This document shows positions 1 through 9,474 of a DNA stretch of 64,000 nucleotides, one piece after another. The notes beneath the pieces were generated by a model that ran no database searches, was not told the origin of the DNA, and saw only the letters and a list, made by a program, of their open reading frames with translations. Numbering within the stretch: position 1 is the stretch's first letter; each line of letters starts with the position of its first letter. The position numbers were made by a program, and so were the translations under genes. Origin of the DNA: Streptomyces rubradiris (GTDB lineage: Bacteria; Actinomycetota; Actinomycetes; Streptomycetales; Streptomycetaceae); the NCBI RefSeq assembly GCF_016860525.1, contig NZ_BNEA01000001.1:947501-1011500 (forward strand). The letters are read 5' to 3'.

Positions 1-180
1 CTACCAGGGTTTTTCCGTCTCTCTGACCACCCTCCTGCGAGCACGCAGAAGAAGATCCAGAGATCAGGATCTGATGAGTTTGGTTTCCGCCAGGGGCTGG
101 GCACTGTTTCGTGCCTCTCTGCCCCGAGCAGGGTTACGACTGTACACGCGCCCTTGAAGGCCATGCAAATCGCCTTGGTT

Positions 181-196
181 GGTGGTCTAGACCACT
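181..196. promoter_or_regulatory. DasR operator (dre site) upstream of crr-ptsI
   Basis: The 16-mer GGTGGTCTAGACCACT is one base from the perfect DasR palindrome AGTGGTCTAGACCACT. DasR is the GntR-family GlcNAc regulator of Streptomyces and is known to control crr-ptsI. A possible promoter overlaps it (-35 TTGGTG at 179-184, -10 TAGCTT at 203-208, 18-nt spacer), so bound DasR would block polymerase. The promoter call is inference and weak; the operator call is strong. The rest of 1-312 is non-coding as far as I can see, with no other clear signal. Confidence 0.88.
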
Positions 197-312
197 AGCT
201 GGTAGCTTCTATCCGGAACCGCCAGTTCATTTGACATACGCTGCTGCTCAGTGCGCCGTCCGGGACAGGCGGTGACGGCCCGCGAGCAGCTCCACTCCTT
301 GGGAGGCTTCCC

Positions 313-762
313 ATGACCACCGTGACGTCCCCTCTCGCTGGACGGGCCATCGGACTGGCCGCAGTGCCGGACCCGGTCTTCTCCGGGGCCATGGTCGGCC
401 CGGGTACCGCGATCGATCCCGTGCGCGAGGCCTCCGAGGCGGTGGCGCCCGTGGACGGCGTCATCGTCTCCCTGCACCCGCACGCGTTCGTCGTCGTCGA
501 CGAGAGCGGCCACGGGGTGCTCACCCACCTCGGCATCGACACGGTGCAGCTCAATGGCGAGGGCTTCGAGCTGCTCGTCAACAAGGGGGACAAGGTCACC
601 CGCGGTCAGGCCGTGGTCCGCTGGAACCCGGCCGCCGTCGAGGCCGCCGGCAAGTCCCCGGTGTGCCCGGTCGTCGCCCTGGAAGCCACTGCCGAGTCCC
701 TCTCCGAACTGCGTGACAGTGGTGACGTGAAGACCGGCGACAGCCTCTTCTCCTGGAACTGA
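313..762 (+). CDS. crr: PTS glucose-type enzyme IIA component (IIA-Crr)
   Basis: Soluble IIA protein of the phosphotransferase system, which passes phosphate from HPr to sugar-specific IIB domains; in Streptomyces it serves GlcNAc uptake. The 149-residue length is normal for a stand-alone IIA-Glc. The motif LTHLGIDTVQL carries the phosphorylated histidine (His72). The partner histidine lies in HPHAF (His57). The ATG is preceded by GGGAGG at 301-306. It is followed after 75 nt by ptsI, so the two are probably co-transcribed from the dre-controlled promoter. No ptsH (HPr) gene is in the window. Confidence 0.96.
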   Translation: MTTVTSPLAGRAIGLAAVPDPVFSGAMVGPGTAIDPVREASEAVAPVDGVIVSLHPHAFVVVDESGHGVLTHLGIDTVQLNGEGFELLVNKGDKVTRGQAVVRWNPAAVEAAGKSPVCPVVALEATAESLSELRDSGDVKTGDSLFSWN

Positions 763-837
763 CGGCCGGGCCGTCCCAGAGCGGCGCACAGGACAACCAC
801 CGCGGCGGGACCCGCCGCACTATCGGAGACGGGTGAG

Positions 838-2508
838 ATGGAGACAACGCTGCGAGGCGTCGGCGTGAGCCATGGCGTGGCGATCGGCGAGGTTCGGCAC
901 ATGGGCACGGCGGTGCTGGAGCCGCCGGCCAAGCAGATCCCCGCCGAGGACGCCGAGCGGGAGCAGGGGCGCGCCCGGCAGGCCGTGGACGCCGTGGCCG
1001 CCGATCTGATGGCGCGCGGCAACCTGGCGGGCGGCGAGGCCCAGGCCGTGCTCGAAGCGCAGGCCATGATGGCCCAGGACCCCGAGCTGATGGCGGACGT
1101 GGACCGGCGGATCGCCGTCGGCAGCACCGCGGAGCGCGCGGTCTACGACGCGTTCGCGGCGTACCGGGAACTGCTGGCCGGTGCCGGTGAGTACCTCGCG
1201 GGGCGCGTGGCGGACCTGGACGACGTGCGGAACCGTATCGTCGCGCGGCTGCTGGGCGTGCCGATGCCGGGTGTCCCGGACAGCGACCAGCCCTATGTAC
1301 TCGTGGCCCGGGACCTGGCCCCGGCCGACACGGCGTTGCTGGACCCCTCCCTCGTGCTCGGTTTCGTGACCGAGGAGGGCGGTCCGACCAGCCACAGCGC
1401 GATTCTGGCGCGGGCGCTGGGGGTGCCGGCCGTCGTGGCGCTGCCGGGCGCCGGTGAGCTGGCCGAGGGCACGGTGGTCGCCGTGGACGGCAGCACCGGC
1501 GATGTCTTCGTCAGCCCCAGCGAGGAGAAGAAGGCACAGCTTTCGGCAGCGGCTGCCGAGCGCAAGGCGGCGCTGGCCGCCTCGACGGGTCCCGGTGTGA
1601 CCGCGGACGGGCACAAGGTGCCGCTGCTGGCCAACGTGGGCGGGCCGGCGGATGTGGCGGCGGCGGTCGAGGCGGGTGCCGAGGGCGTCGGTCTGTTCCG
1701 TACCGAGTTCCTGTTCCTGGACGACAGCAAGAAGGCTCCTTCCGAGGAGAAGCAGGTGGAGGCCTACCGGCAGGTGCTGGAGGCGTTCCCCGAGGGTCGT
1801 GTGGTCGTGCGGGTGCTGGACGCGGGCGCGGACAAGCCGCTGGACTTCCTGACGCCGGCGGACGAGCCGAACCCGGCGCTGGGTGTGCGGGGCCTGCGGA
1901 CGCTGCTCGACCACCCGGAGGTGCTGCGTACCCAGCTGACCGCGCTGGCGAAGGCCGCCGAGGGGCTGCCGGTCCACCTAGAGGTGATGGCGCCCATGGT
2001 GGCGGACCGCCGGGACGCCAAGGCGTTCGCGGACGCCTGCCGGGAGGCGGGGCTCCAGGCCAAGTTCGGTGCGATGGTCGAGATCCCGTCGGCCGCGCTG
2101 CGGGCGCGTTCGATCCTGCGGGAGGTCGAGTTCCTGTCGCTGGGCACCAACGACCTCGCGCAGTACACGTTCGCGGCGGACCGGCAGGTGGGTGCGGTGT
2201 CGCGGCTGCAGGACCCGTGGCAGCCGGCGCTGCTCGACCTGGTGGCGCTGTCGGCCGAGGCGGCGCAGGCCGAGGGCAAGAGCTGCGGGGTGTGCGGTGA
2301 GGCCGCGTCCGATCCGCTGCTGGCCTGTGTGCTGACCGGTCTGGGTGTCACCTCCCTGTCCATGGGGTCGGCGTCGATTCCGTATGTCCGCGCCACGCTG
2401 GCGAAGTACACGCTGGCGCAGTGCGAGCGGGCCGCGGCGGCGGCGCGTGCGGCGGACAGCGCCGAGGAGGCGCGCGCCGCGGCCCAGGCGGTGCTGTCCG
2501 GTGAGTAG
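838..2508 (+). CDS. ptsI: PTS enzyme I (phosphoenolpyruvate-protein phosphotransferase)
   Basis: First enzyme of the PTS: it autophosphorylates with PEP and hands the phosphate to HPr. The length of 556 residues fits the family (about 570). The swivelling phosphohistidine domain shows GGPTSHSAILAR, with the active His near residue 186. The C-terminal PEP-binding barrel has GVGLFRTEFLF, the metal-site region LGTNDLAQYTFAADR, and CGVCGEAASDP with the catalytic Cys near 486. The start is ATG with GGAG upstream. It forms an operon with crr and is expected to follow DasR control. A GC-rich hairpin lies just downstream. Confidence 0.97.
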   Translation: METTLRGVGVSHGVAIGEVRHMGTAVLEPPAKQIPAEDAEREQGRARQAVDAVAADLMARGNLAGGEAQAVLEAQAMMAQDPELMADVDRRIAVGSTAERAVYDAFAAYRELLAGAGEYLAGRVADLDDVRNRIVARLLGVPMPGVPDSDQPYVLVARDLAPADTALLDPSLVLGFVTEEGGPTSHSAILARALGVPAVVALPGAGELAEGTVVAVDGSTGDVFVSPSEEKKAQLSAAAAERKAALAASTGPGVTADGHKVPLLANVGGPADVAAAVEAGAEGVGLFRTEFLFLDDSKKAPSEEKQVEAYRQVLEAFPEGRVVVRVLDAGADKPLDFLTPADEPNPALGVRGLRTLLDHPEVLRTQLTALAKAAEGLPVHLEVMAPMVADRRDAKAFADACREAGLQAKFGAMVEIPSAALRARSILREVEFLSLGTNDLAQYTFAADRQVGAVSRLQDPWQPALLDLVALSAEAAQAEGKSCGVCGEAASDPLLACVLTGLGVTSLSMGSASIPYVRATLAKYTLAQCERAAAAARAADSAEEARAAAQAVLSGE

Positions 2509-2553
2509 CCGGCCGGTGCCGTAGCCGTGCCGGTGCCTTCGGGTGCCGTCGGT

Positions 2554-2587
2554 CAGGGGCGTCCTGCCTTCGGGCGGGGCGCCCCTG
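2554..2587. terminator. Bidirectional terminator-like hairpin between ptsI and the convergent gene
   Basis: CAGGGGCG at 2554-2561 pairs perfectly with CGCCCCTG at 2580-2587, with further inner pairing around a TTCG loop. It lies between two convergent genes. There is no U-run, as is usual in Streptomyces. Confidence 0.65.
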
Positions 2588-2613
2588 CCGTTGCTGTGGC
2601 GGTGCCCGGTGTG

Positions 2614-3507
2614 TCAGTGGCGGTGGGCCGCTGCCGTGCCGTCGTCTCCGAGGTCCGGGGGTGCGCCGTAGTCGACGCCGGACTCGGGTGGGATGAGGTC
2701 GCCGGATTCGACGTCGGTGCAGTAGGCGTCGAAGACTTCCGCGGCCGTCAGGGGTTCGAGGGCGCCGCCGCGCAGTCGCCAGCCGTAGACGCGGTCGGCG
2801 GCGCCGGCGGCGCTGGTGCGGATGACGAGTCCGCCGGGGCTGCGGGTGGCCAGTCCGAGGGCGAGGACGCTGGTGAACTCCAGGGCCTCCGCCTCGTCCA
2901 GGCGGGTCGCGCCGGTGCCGTCCTGGTCGCCGTGCAGGACGGAGACGAGGGTGTCCGGTGGCCTGGAGACGGTGCAGACGAGGTGCCTCTCGCCGGGCGG
3001 GGCGGTGTCGAGGATGCGGACGAGGAGTTCGGAGGCGCGGGTGAAGGCGGCCCTGCCGATGTCCTCGCCGCAGGTCGGGCAGGGGCCCAGGCGGGTGAGG
3101 AGGGTGGTGGCGTATTCCCAGGTGGCCTGGCGTACGGCTTCGTCCACGAGCTGGGGCAGGAGGTCGGTGAGCGGGCGGCCGTCGTAGGGAATGGTGGGGC
3201 CGGTGGCCGCGAGCTGTGCGGTGAAGCGGCTGCGGCTGGCCGGGGCGTCCGGGTCGAGTCCGGTGTCGGCGCAGTACGCGGCGTAGTCCTCCGGGTCGAA
3301 CAGGGCGAGTGTGGTGTGGCTGCCCTGTGCGTCGCGGGCTTTCAGGACCGTCTCCAGTTGCCGGAGGTATGTCGTGTGGTCGTCGAAGGTGAAGCTGCGG
3401 TAGCGCCGCATGGCGCGGAAGTCGTGGTCGTCGGTGAGGACGCCGATGGTGCCGGCGATCTCGCGGCGCAGGACGCGTCGCAGGGTCTGGTGGTCGGTGT
3501 GCGCCAT
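2614..3507 (-). CDS. Uncharacterised protein with a CPTCG motif
   Basis: Not recognised. The protein has 297 residues, is soluble and acidic, with no signal peptide or membrane segment. The single CxxC (GPCPTCGED, around residue 145) could bind metal together with other residues but is not a full zinc ribbon. The chosen start ATG (MAHTDHQ) follows GGGGGA by a few bases; an in-frame ATG 33 nt upstream lacks such a site. It is convergent with ptsI and has AT-tolerant spacing to the acetoacetyl-CoA synthetase gene behind it. Real coding is supported by strong third-position GC and a clean RBS. The function is unknown. Confidence 0.82.
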   Translation of the reverse strand: MAHTDHQTLRRVLRREIAGTIGVLTDDHDFRAMRRYRSFTFDDHTTYLRQLETVLKARDAQGSHTTLALFDPEDYAAYCADTGLDPDAPASRSRFTAQLAATGPTIPYDGRPLTDLLPQLVDEAVRQATWEYATTLLTRLGPCPTCGEDIGRAAFTRASELLVRILDTAPPGERHLVCTVSRPPDTLVSVLHGDQDGTGATRLDEAEALEFTSVLALGLATRSPGGLVIRTSAAGAADRVYGWRLRGGALEPLTAAEVFDAYCTDVESGDLIPPESGVDYGAPPDLGDDGTAAAHRH

Positions 3508-3705
3508 GATTCCCCCAATGCGCGGTCGATCAATGCTCACTCACCGTAACGGTCGGCACTGACAACGGCTGCCCGCCGGCGTTCGCGGACCGGGGGTATG
3601 GGGGTGTCTTCCCAGGTCGTAGCTGGTGCGGGTGGGTGGGTCCCGGACGCCGCGGTGGGGTTCGGCGGGGTCCGGGGCCTGTGCGGAGGGTGAGGTTCCG
3701 GTGGG

Positions 3706-5682
3706 TCAGGCGCGCTTGCGGGCCAGTTCCTCGTAGAAGGCGAGCAGGGCGAGGTTGTCGATGGAGCCGGGGTTGACCGCCTTGTCCAGGGGGGTGCCTT
3801 GCAGGAGGCGCTTGACCGGGACCTCGATGCGCTTGCCGGTGAGGGTGTGCGGGATGCCGGGGACCTCGATGATCTCGTCGGGGACGTGCCGGGGTGAGAG
3901 CTGTTCGCGGATGGCCTGCTTGACGCGGTTCAGGAGGTTCTCGTCCAGGACGGCGTCCGGTGCGAGGTGCACGAACAGCGGCATCCAGTAGCCGCCGTCG
4001 GGCTGTTCGACGCCGATGACGAGCGATTCCCTGATCTCTGGCAGGCGTTCGACGACCTCGTAGATGTCGGCCGAACCCATGCGCACGCCCTGCCGGTTGA
4101 GGGTGGAGTCGGAGCGGCCGTGGATGATCACGGAGCCCCGGGAGGTGAGGGTGATCCAGTCGCCGTGGCGCCAGACGCCGGGGTAGGTGTCGAAGTAGCT
4201 GTGGTGGTAGCGGCTGCCGTCGGGGTCGTTCCAGAAGTGGATCGGCATGGACGGCATGGGCTGGGTGACGACCAGTTCGCCGACCTCGTCCACGAGGGGC
4301 CGGCCGCTCGGGTCCCAGGAGTGCAGGTCGGTGCCGAGGGCGGGTGCCTGGAGCTCGCCGGTGTACACGGGCAGGGTGGGTACGGCGCCGGCGAAGCAGG
4401 AGCAGACGTCCGTGCCGCCGCTGACGGAGGCGATCCACAGGTCGGCCCCGCTCTCGGCGAACTCGTCGTGCAGCCAGCGGAAGCCGTCGGGCGGCAGCGG
4501 GGAGCCGGTGGTGGCGACGCAGTCGACCCTGGACAGGTCGTAGTCGCGGGCGGGGTGGACGCCGGCCTTGCGGCAGGCCATGACGTAGGCGGCGGAGGTG
4601 CCGTAGAGGGTGGCCCCGGTGCGTTCGGCGATCCGCCACTGGGCGCCGGTGTCCGGGTGGCCGGGGCTGCCGTCGTACAGGACGATCGTGGTGCCCGTGA
4701 GGAGGCCGGAGACGAGGAAGTTCCACATCATCCAGCCGGTCGAGGTGTACCAGAAGAACCGGTCCCCGGGACCGAGGTCGCAGTGCAGGCCGAGCTGTTT
4801 GAGGTGTTCGACCAGGATGCCGCCCTGCGACTGGACGATGGCCTTGGGCAGGCCGGTCGTGCCGGAGGAGTACAGCACCCACAGCGGGTGGTCGAAGGGG
4901 ACCTGTTCGTAGACCGGCTCGGTGTCCCCGGCGGTCAGCGCCGACCATTCGAGGGCACCTTCGGGGGCTTCGGTGCCGAGCAGCGGGACGTGGACGACGG
5001 CGCGCAGGGTGGGCAGTTCGCGGCGCAGTTCGGCGACGATCTCGCGGCGGTCGTGTTCCTTGCCGCCGTAGCGGTAGCCGTCGACGGTGAACAGGACGAC
5101 GGGTTCGACCTGCTGGAAGCGGTCGAGGACGCTGCGGGCGCCGAAGTCGGGGGCGCAGGAGGTCCATACGGCGCCGACGGCGGCGCTGGCGAGGAGGGCG
5201 ACGACGGCCTGCGGGATGTTGGGGAGGTAGCCGCTGACGCGGTCGCCGGGGCGTACGCCGAGCGCGCGGAGTCCGGCGGCGAGGGAGCCGACCTGGCGGC
5301 GCAGCTCGGACCAGGTCACCGGGCGGGGTTCGTGGGTCTCGTCCACGCACAGGAGGGCGGGTTCGCCGGCGCGGTCGGCCGCGGCGCGCAGGGCGTGTTC
5401 GGCGTAGTTGAGGGTGGCACCGGGGAACCACCGGGCGCCGGGCATGGCTCGGTCGTCGAGCACGCGCGCGTAGGGGGTGGAGAAGCGTACGTCGAACCAC
5501 TCCGTGACGGCTTTCCAGAAGGTGTCGAGCTGGTCGACGGACCACCGGTGCAGGGCCGGGTAGCCGCCCTCGGCGGGGGCGCCGTGGTGTTCGGCGGCCC
5601 ATGCCTGGAACCGGGTGATGCGGGCCTTGGCGATCCGCTCGGGATCGGGCTGCCAGAGCGGCTGGGGGTTCGCGGTCGACAT
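3706..5682 (-). CDS. Acetoacetyl-CoA synthetase (acetoacetate-CoA ligase)
   Basis: ANL-superfamily enzyme that activates acetoacetate to acetoacetyl-CoA via an adenylate, allowing ketone bodies or PHB products to be used. The 658-residue length matches the family (about 650). Visible motifs are the adenylation P-loop YSSGTTGLPKAIVQS, the acyl-site segment SVSGGTDVCSCF, the hinge region GRSDSTLNRQGVRMGSADIY, and the C-terminal TLTGKRIEVPVK with the catalytic lysine. The start is ATG at 5682 with GGGAG about 6 nt upstream; the reading frame extends further upstream but without coding signal. It is divergent from the GH31 gene. Confidence 0.94.
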   Translation of the reverse strand: MSTANPQPLWQPDPERIAKARITRFQAWAAEHHGAPAEGGYPALHRWSVDQLDTFWKAVTEWFDVRFSTPYARVLDDRAMPGARWFPGATLNYAEHALRAAADRAGEPALLCVDETHEPRPVTWSELRRQVGSLAAGLRALGVRPGDRVSGYLPNIPQAVVALLASAAVGAVWTSCAPDFGARSVLDRFQQVEPVVLFTVDGYRYGGKEHDRREIVAELRRELPTLRAVVHVPLLGTEAPEGALEWSALTAGDTEPVYEQVPFDHPLWVLYSSGTTGLPKAIVQSQGGILVEHLKQLGLHCDLGPGDRFFWYTSTGWMMWNFLVSGLLTGTTIVLYDGSPGHPDTGAQWRIAERTGATLYGTSAAYVMACRKAGVHPARDYDLSRVDCVATTGSPLPPDGFRWLHDEFAESGADLWIASVSGGTDVCSCFAGAVPTLPVYTGELQAPALGTDLHSWDPSGRPLVDEVGELVVTQPMPSMPIHFWNDPDGSRYHHSYFDTYPGVWRHGDWITLTSRGSVIIHGRSDSTLNRQGVRMGSADIYEVVERLPEIRESLVIGVEQPDGGYWMPLFVHLAPDAVLDENLLNRVKQAIREQLSPRHVPDEIIEVPGIPHTLTGKRIEVPVKRLLQGTPLDKAVNPGSIDNLALLAFYEELARKRA

Positions 5683-5895
5683 GGGAGGCTCCCGGGCTGT
5701 GCGCGTCGTGTGCGTCGGTCCGCGCACGGGCTGGGGTGTGCGCGTGACGCGGCTGACACGGACGATGCCATGTGATCGACTTCTACACCAGGGTTCGCCC
5801 CACATAGTCGGTGTCGTGAAGATGTGGCCCGAGCACGGGTGAACGGCAGTTGAACGCCACGCGCGTGTGGGGCGCTCAGTGGCAGGGTGAGCAGC

Positions 5896-8256
5896 ATGGA
5901 CGGTCGTGACCTGGTGCGTTCGGTGAGTGTGGTCGGTTCGGGGAGGGCGGCTCGGGGGTTGCGCACCGTGCGGGCCGCGTGGCGCAGGCGGCGTATCGAC
6001 GCGGTGGGGCTGCCGCGGCGGGGGCCCGAGCGGGCCCGGGTGCCGGGCCAGGTGCGGGACGTGGAGCCGGGTCCGGGCGGCGGTCTGATCCGGTTCGGCC
6101 GTTCCGAGCTGCGGATCGTGGTGGCGGCGAACGGAGCGGTGTTCTGGGGGTGGGACGGGGCGGGCGCGCTGCCGTCGTACGCGCTGGCCGGGAGTGGTCC
6201 GGAGCCGGATCCGCGGGCGGTGCTGGAGCCGGACAAGGACGGCGGCTGGCGGGTGGTGGCCGAGCGGGTGACGGTGGTCGTGTCGCGGCACGGCGCGGTG
6301 CAGGTGTGCACGCCGGGCGGGGTGGTGCTGCGGCGGGAGCTGCCGCCGCGCTGGTGGGAGCCGGTGGGCGGGGGTGCGGCGCGGTGGGTGCAGCGGTCGG
6401 AGGTGGCGGCGGACGCCCGGTTCTTCGGGCTGGGCGGGCGGGCGTCCGGTCCGCGGCTGCGGGACGGCAGGTACCGGCTGTGGAACACCGATCCGGGCCG
6501 GGCGTTCGGGCCGGGTGACGATCCGCTGTATCTCACCATGCCGGTGCAGCTGGTGGTGGCGGACGCGGGCACGCACCTGGTGTTCCACGACACCACTTGG
6601 GACGGTGCGGTGGTGCTGCGGGAGGGTGCGGAGGGTGCCGGGTCCGGGCACGACCGGGCGGGGCGCTGCGAGGTGCACATGGACGGCGGCCCGCTGCGCT
6701 GCTGGGTGGTGGTGGGCACGCCCGCGCGCGTGCTGTACACGTGGGCCTCGCTGACCGGGGCGCCCGCGCTGCCGCCCGCGTGGGCCCTGGGGTACCAGCA
6801 CGCGCGGTGGGGCTCCGGCAGCGAGCAGGAGGTGCGCCGGATCGTCGCCGGCCATCATGAGCGGGGGCTGCCGCTGGACGCCGTGCACCTCGGTGCCGGC
6901 CACTACGACGGCCACCGGGTGTTCACCGTCGACCAGGAACGTTTCCCCAAGCTTCCGGTGCTGGCGGAGGAGTTGCGCCGGGACGGGATCCGGCTGGTGT
7001 CGGTCGTGGACCCGGCGGTGCGGGCGGAACCGGGCGAAGCCGTGTACGACGGCGGCGCCGCCGAGGACGCGTTCGTGCGGGACGCGCGGGGCCGCACGGT
7101 GGAGGGTCTCACGTGTGCGGGCGAGTCGGTCTTCCCGGACTTCACGCACGCGCGCGTGCGCGCGTGGTGGGGCGGGCTCTACGAGGAGCGGCTGGGGCAG
7201 GGCTTCGCGGGGTTCTGGCACGACATGAACGAGCCGACGTCGTTCGGCGCCTTCGGTGAGCCGACGCTGCCGCGTTCGGCCCGGCACGCCCTGGAGGGGC
7301 GCGGCGGTGACCACCGGGAGGCGCACAACGTGTACGCGCTGTGCATGGCGCGGGCGGCCTACGAGGGGCTGCGCGAGCTGGCTCCCGGGGAGCGGCCCTT
7401 CGTGCTCTCCCGTTCGGGCTGGGCGGGGTCGCAGCGGTACGGCGGCACGTGGGCGGGGGGCGTGGCGACGGGCTGGCCGGGGCTGCGGGCGTCGCTGTCG
7501 CTGGTGCTGGGGCTGGGGCTGTGCGGGGTGCCGTACTCGGGTGCGGACGTGGGCGGTGCCGACGGCGGTCCGTCGCCGGAGCTGTATCTGCGCTGGTTCC
7601 AGCTGGGCGCGTATCTGCCGTTGTTCCGGACCTACGCGGGTCCGCGGGCGGGGCGCCGGGAGCCGTGGGAGTTCGGTGCCGAGGTGCTGGGGCACGCGCG
7701 TGTGGCGCTGCTGGAACGCCGGCGGCTGCTGCCGTACTTCGTGACGCTGGCGCATCTGGCCCGGCGGACCGGGGCGCCGTATGCGCGGCCGCTGTGGTGG
7801 GGCTCGCCGGAGGACCGGGCGCTGCGCGACTGCGAGGACGCGTTCCTGCTGGGCGACGGCCTTCTGGTGGCGCCGGTGCTGGAGCCCGGTGCCGGCCGGC
7901 GTGCGGTGCGGCTGCCGCGGGGCCGCTGGTACGACACGGTGACGGAGGAGGCCTACGAGGGGCCGGCGCGGGTCGTGGTCGACGCGCCGCTGTCCCGGGT
8001 ACCGGTTTTCGCGCGCGCGGGGTCGGTGCTGCCCGTGCGGGGCGCCGACGGCGGGCTGGAGCTGGAGGTGTGGGCGCCCGCGCGCGGGCGGACCGGGGGC
8101 GGTCTGGTGGTGCCGGACGCGGGCGACGGGTGGGACGAGCCGGAGATCGAGCGGTATGCCGCCCGCGAGCGGGACGGACGGGTGGTGGTGACCCGGGAGC
8201 GGGAGGACGGCGCGGCCGAGCCGCCCTACCCGGTGCGCGTGCGCGGGCTGGGCTGA
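5896..8256 (+). CDS. Glycoside hydrolase family 31 (alpha-glucosidase-like)
   Basis: Retaining alpha-glycosidase, probably cytoplasmic since no signal peptide is seen. It has 786 residues: an N-terminal beta-sandwich, then the catalytic barrel. The nucleophile motif is FWHDMNEPTSF (Asp near 443); the acid/base is in YSGADVGG (Asp near 551). A C-terminal beta domain follows (MPVFARAGSVLP-type segment seen as VPVFARAGSVLP). I chose ATG 5896 because AGGG sits 8 nt upstream; GTG 5887 is an alternative. The exact substrate (maltose, isomaltose, xylosides) cannot be read from sequence. It ends 10 nt from the convergent Nudix gene. Confidence 0.93.
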   Translation: MDGRDLVRSVSVVGSGRAARGLRTVRAAWRRRRIDAVGLPRRGPERARVPGQVRDVEPGPGGGLIRFGRSELRIVVAANGAVFWGWDGAGALPSYALAGSGPEPDPRAVLEPDKDGGWRVVAERVTVVVSRHGAVQVCTPGGVVLRRELPPRWWEPVGGGAARWVQRSEVAADARFFGLGGRASGPRLRDGRYRLWNTDPGRAFGPGDDPLYLTMPVQLVVADAGTHLVFHDTTWDGAVVLREGAEGAGSGHDRAGRCEVHMDGGPLRCWVVVGTPARVLYTWASLTGAPALPPAWALGYQHARWGSGSEQEVRRIVAGHHERGLPLDAVHLGAGHYDGHRVFTVDQERFPKLPVLAEELRRDGIRLVSVVDPAVRAEPGEAVYDGGAAEDAFVRDARGRTVEGLTCAGESVFPDFTHARVRAWWGGLYEERLGQGFAGFWHDMNEPTSFGAFGEPTLPRSARHALEGRGGDHREAHNVYALCMARAAYEGLRELAPGERPFVLSRSGWAGSQRYGGTWAGGVATGWPGLRASLSLVLGLGLCGVPYSGADVGGADGGPSPELYLRWFQLGAYLPLFRTYAGPRAGRREPWEFGAEVLGHARVALLERRRLLPYFVTLAHLARRTGAPYARPLWWGSPEDRALRDCEDAFLLGDGLLVAPVLEPGAGRRAVRLPRGRWYDTVTEEAYEGPARVVVDAPLSRVPVFARAGSVLPVRGADGGLELEVWAPARGRTGGGLVVPDAGDGWDEPEIERYAARERDGRVVVTREREDGAAEPPYPVRVRGLG

Positions 8257-8266
8257 ACCGCCCGGC

Positions 8267-8803
8267 TCACACGTAGCGGCCCTCGAACCAGGCTTTGACG
8301 GCCGCTGTGTGCAGCGGGAAGGCGAGTTCCTCGGGCCTGCGCAGCAGGTGCCATCCCTCGGTCTCGTCGGTGGGGCCGGAGGCCGGCAGCCCGTCGGCCG
8401 GGCGTTCCGGCAGCAGCCCGAACAGCAGCAGGTGCCCGTCGGGCGCGCTCATGGCGTCCACGAGCCGTACGTCACGGGCGGCCGCGTCGATGCCGGTCTC
8501 TTCCTTGAGTTCGCGGACGACGGCCTGCTTCCAGTCCTCGCGGTCGTCGATGTAGCCGCCGGGCAGGGCGGTTCCTCCGCGCGCGGGTGCGACGGTGCGG
8601 GTGATGACGACCAGGGCCGTGCCCTGGGTGTCGTACACGGGCTGGAGCGCGATGGCGACCGGCAGCGGGTTGCGGTAGGCCACGGTTCCGCAGGACGGGC
8701 AGGTGCGCGGCCAGCCGGAGATGCCCTCTCCAAAGGGCGCTCCGCAGCTCGAACAGTGGGAGTCCGGCGCGGAATTGACAGTGGGTTGTTGAGTTTCGGA
8801 CAC
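8267..8803 (-). CDS. Nudix hydrolase with N-terminal zinc ribbon (NADH pyrophosphatase-like)
   Basis: Hydrolyses a nucleoside diphosphate linked to another moiety. The N-terminus carries a Cys4 ribbon (CSSC ... CPSC). The Nudix box runs from GGYIDDRE to RELKEETGI with all consensus Gly, Arg and Glu residues. At about 178 residues it is shorter than NudC. Neither the GTG at 8803 nor an upstream GTG at 8824 has a clear Shine-Dalgarno, so the start is uncertain and translation may be leaderless. The substrate is unknown. Confidence 0.88.
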   Translation of the reverse strand: MSETQQPTVNSAPDSHCSSCGAPFGEGISGWPRTCPSCGTVAYRNPLPVAIALQPVYDTQGTALVVITRTVAPARGGTALPGGYIDDREDWKQAVVRELKEETGIDAAARDVRLVDAMSAPDGHLLLFGLLPERPADGLPASGPTDETEGWHLLRRPEELAFPLHTAAVKAWFEGRYV

Positions 8804-9027
8804 GCGCGGACTGTATCCGATCACGGGAGGGACGCGTTCCGGCAGTGAGCCGTCAGGAACGGGCGGATCGGGAAGTGGCGGCCGGGATCACCCCCGTCGG
8901 TCCCGGCCGCCCCCGCTGTAACACGACGCCGTCCGGGGCCTTGCGGTTCACCGCTCGGGCCTGCCCATTTCCGGCTGCCCGTGGCACACTTCTGACGATC
9001 CGTCAGATCCCTTCCCGGGGAGGCGTC

Positions 9028-9474
9028 TTGTCACACACCCGCACACCGGCGGTCGCCGGCTGGTTCACCGGCGAGGGCGACGGCTTCCGCCTCCTGGGCA
9101 CCCGCTGCTCGGCTTGCGCCTCGGTCTTCTTCCCGCGCGAGGACGTCCACTGCCGCAATCCGCACTGCGCGGGCGGCTCCCTGGAGGAGATTCCGTTGTC
9201 ACGAAAGGGGCGCATCTGGTCGTATACCGACAGCCGTTACCGGCCTCCGTCACCCTATGTGAGTAATCCGGAACTTCCGTGGGAGCCGTACGCGTTGATC
9301 GCGGCGGAGCTGGCGGCCGAGCGGATCGTGGTGCTGGGGCAGGCGGCTCCCGGGGTCACCGTCGCCGGTCTGACGGTGGGCATGGAGGTGGAGGCCGTCC
9401 CCGGCGTGCTGTACGAGGACGCGGAGACGGCCTGGACGGTCTGGCGGTGGCGGCCGACGGGGGTGACGGAGTGA
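9028..9474 (+). CDS. DUF35 OB-fold / zinc-ribbon protein, thiolase partner
   Basis: A 148-residue protein with a rubredoxin-like ribbon (CSAC and CRNPHC) followed by an OB-fold (RGRIWSYT-like segment, here KGRIWSYT). Family members pair with thiolases and channel acyl-CoA substrates. The start is a rare TTG, chosen because GGGGAGG ends 4 nt before it. Its TGA stop overlaps the GTG of the thiolase gene (GTGA), so the two are translationally coupled and probably form one complex. Confidence 0.9.
   Translation: MSHTRTPAVAGWFTGEGDGFRLLGTRCSACASVFFPREDVHCRNPHCAGGSLEEIPLSRKGRIWSYTDSRYRPPSPYVSNPELPWEPYALIAAELAAERIVVLGQAAPGVTVAGLTVGMEVEAVPGVLYEDAETAWTVWRWRPTGVTE

Noticed and set aside
820..1977. Minus-strand 385-residue frame opposite ptsI
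   Set aside because: His/Arg-rich shadow of ptsI with no RBS and no known domain.
3706..7755. A 1,349-residue minus-strand frame extending acetoacetyl-CoA synthetase upstream
   Set aside because: The extra ~690 residues are Arg/Pro/His-rich antisense of the GH31 gene; ATG 5682 with a Shine-Dalgarno gives the normal family length.
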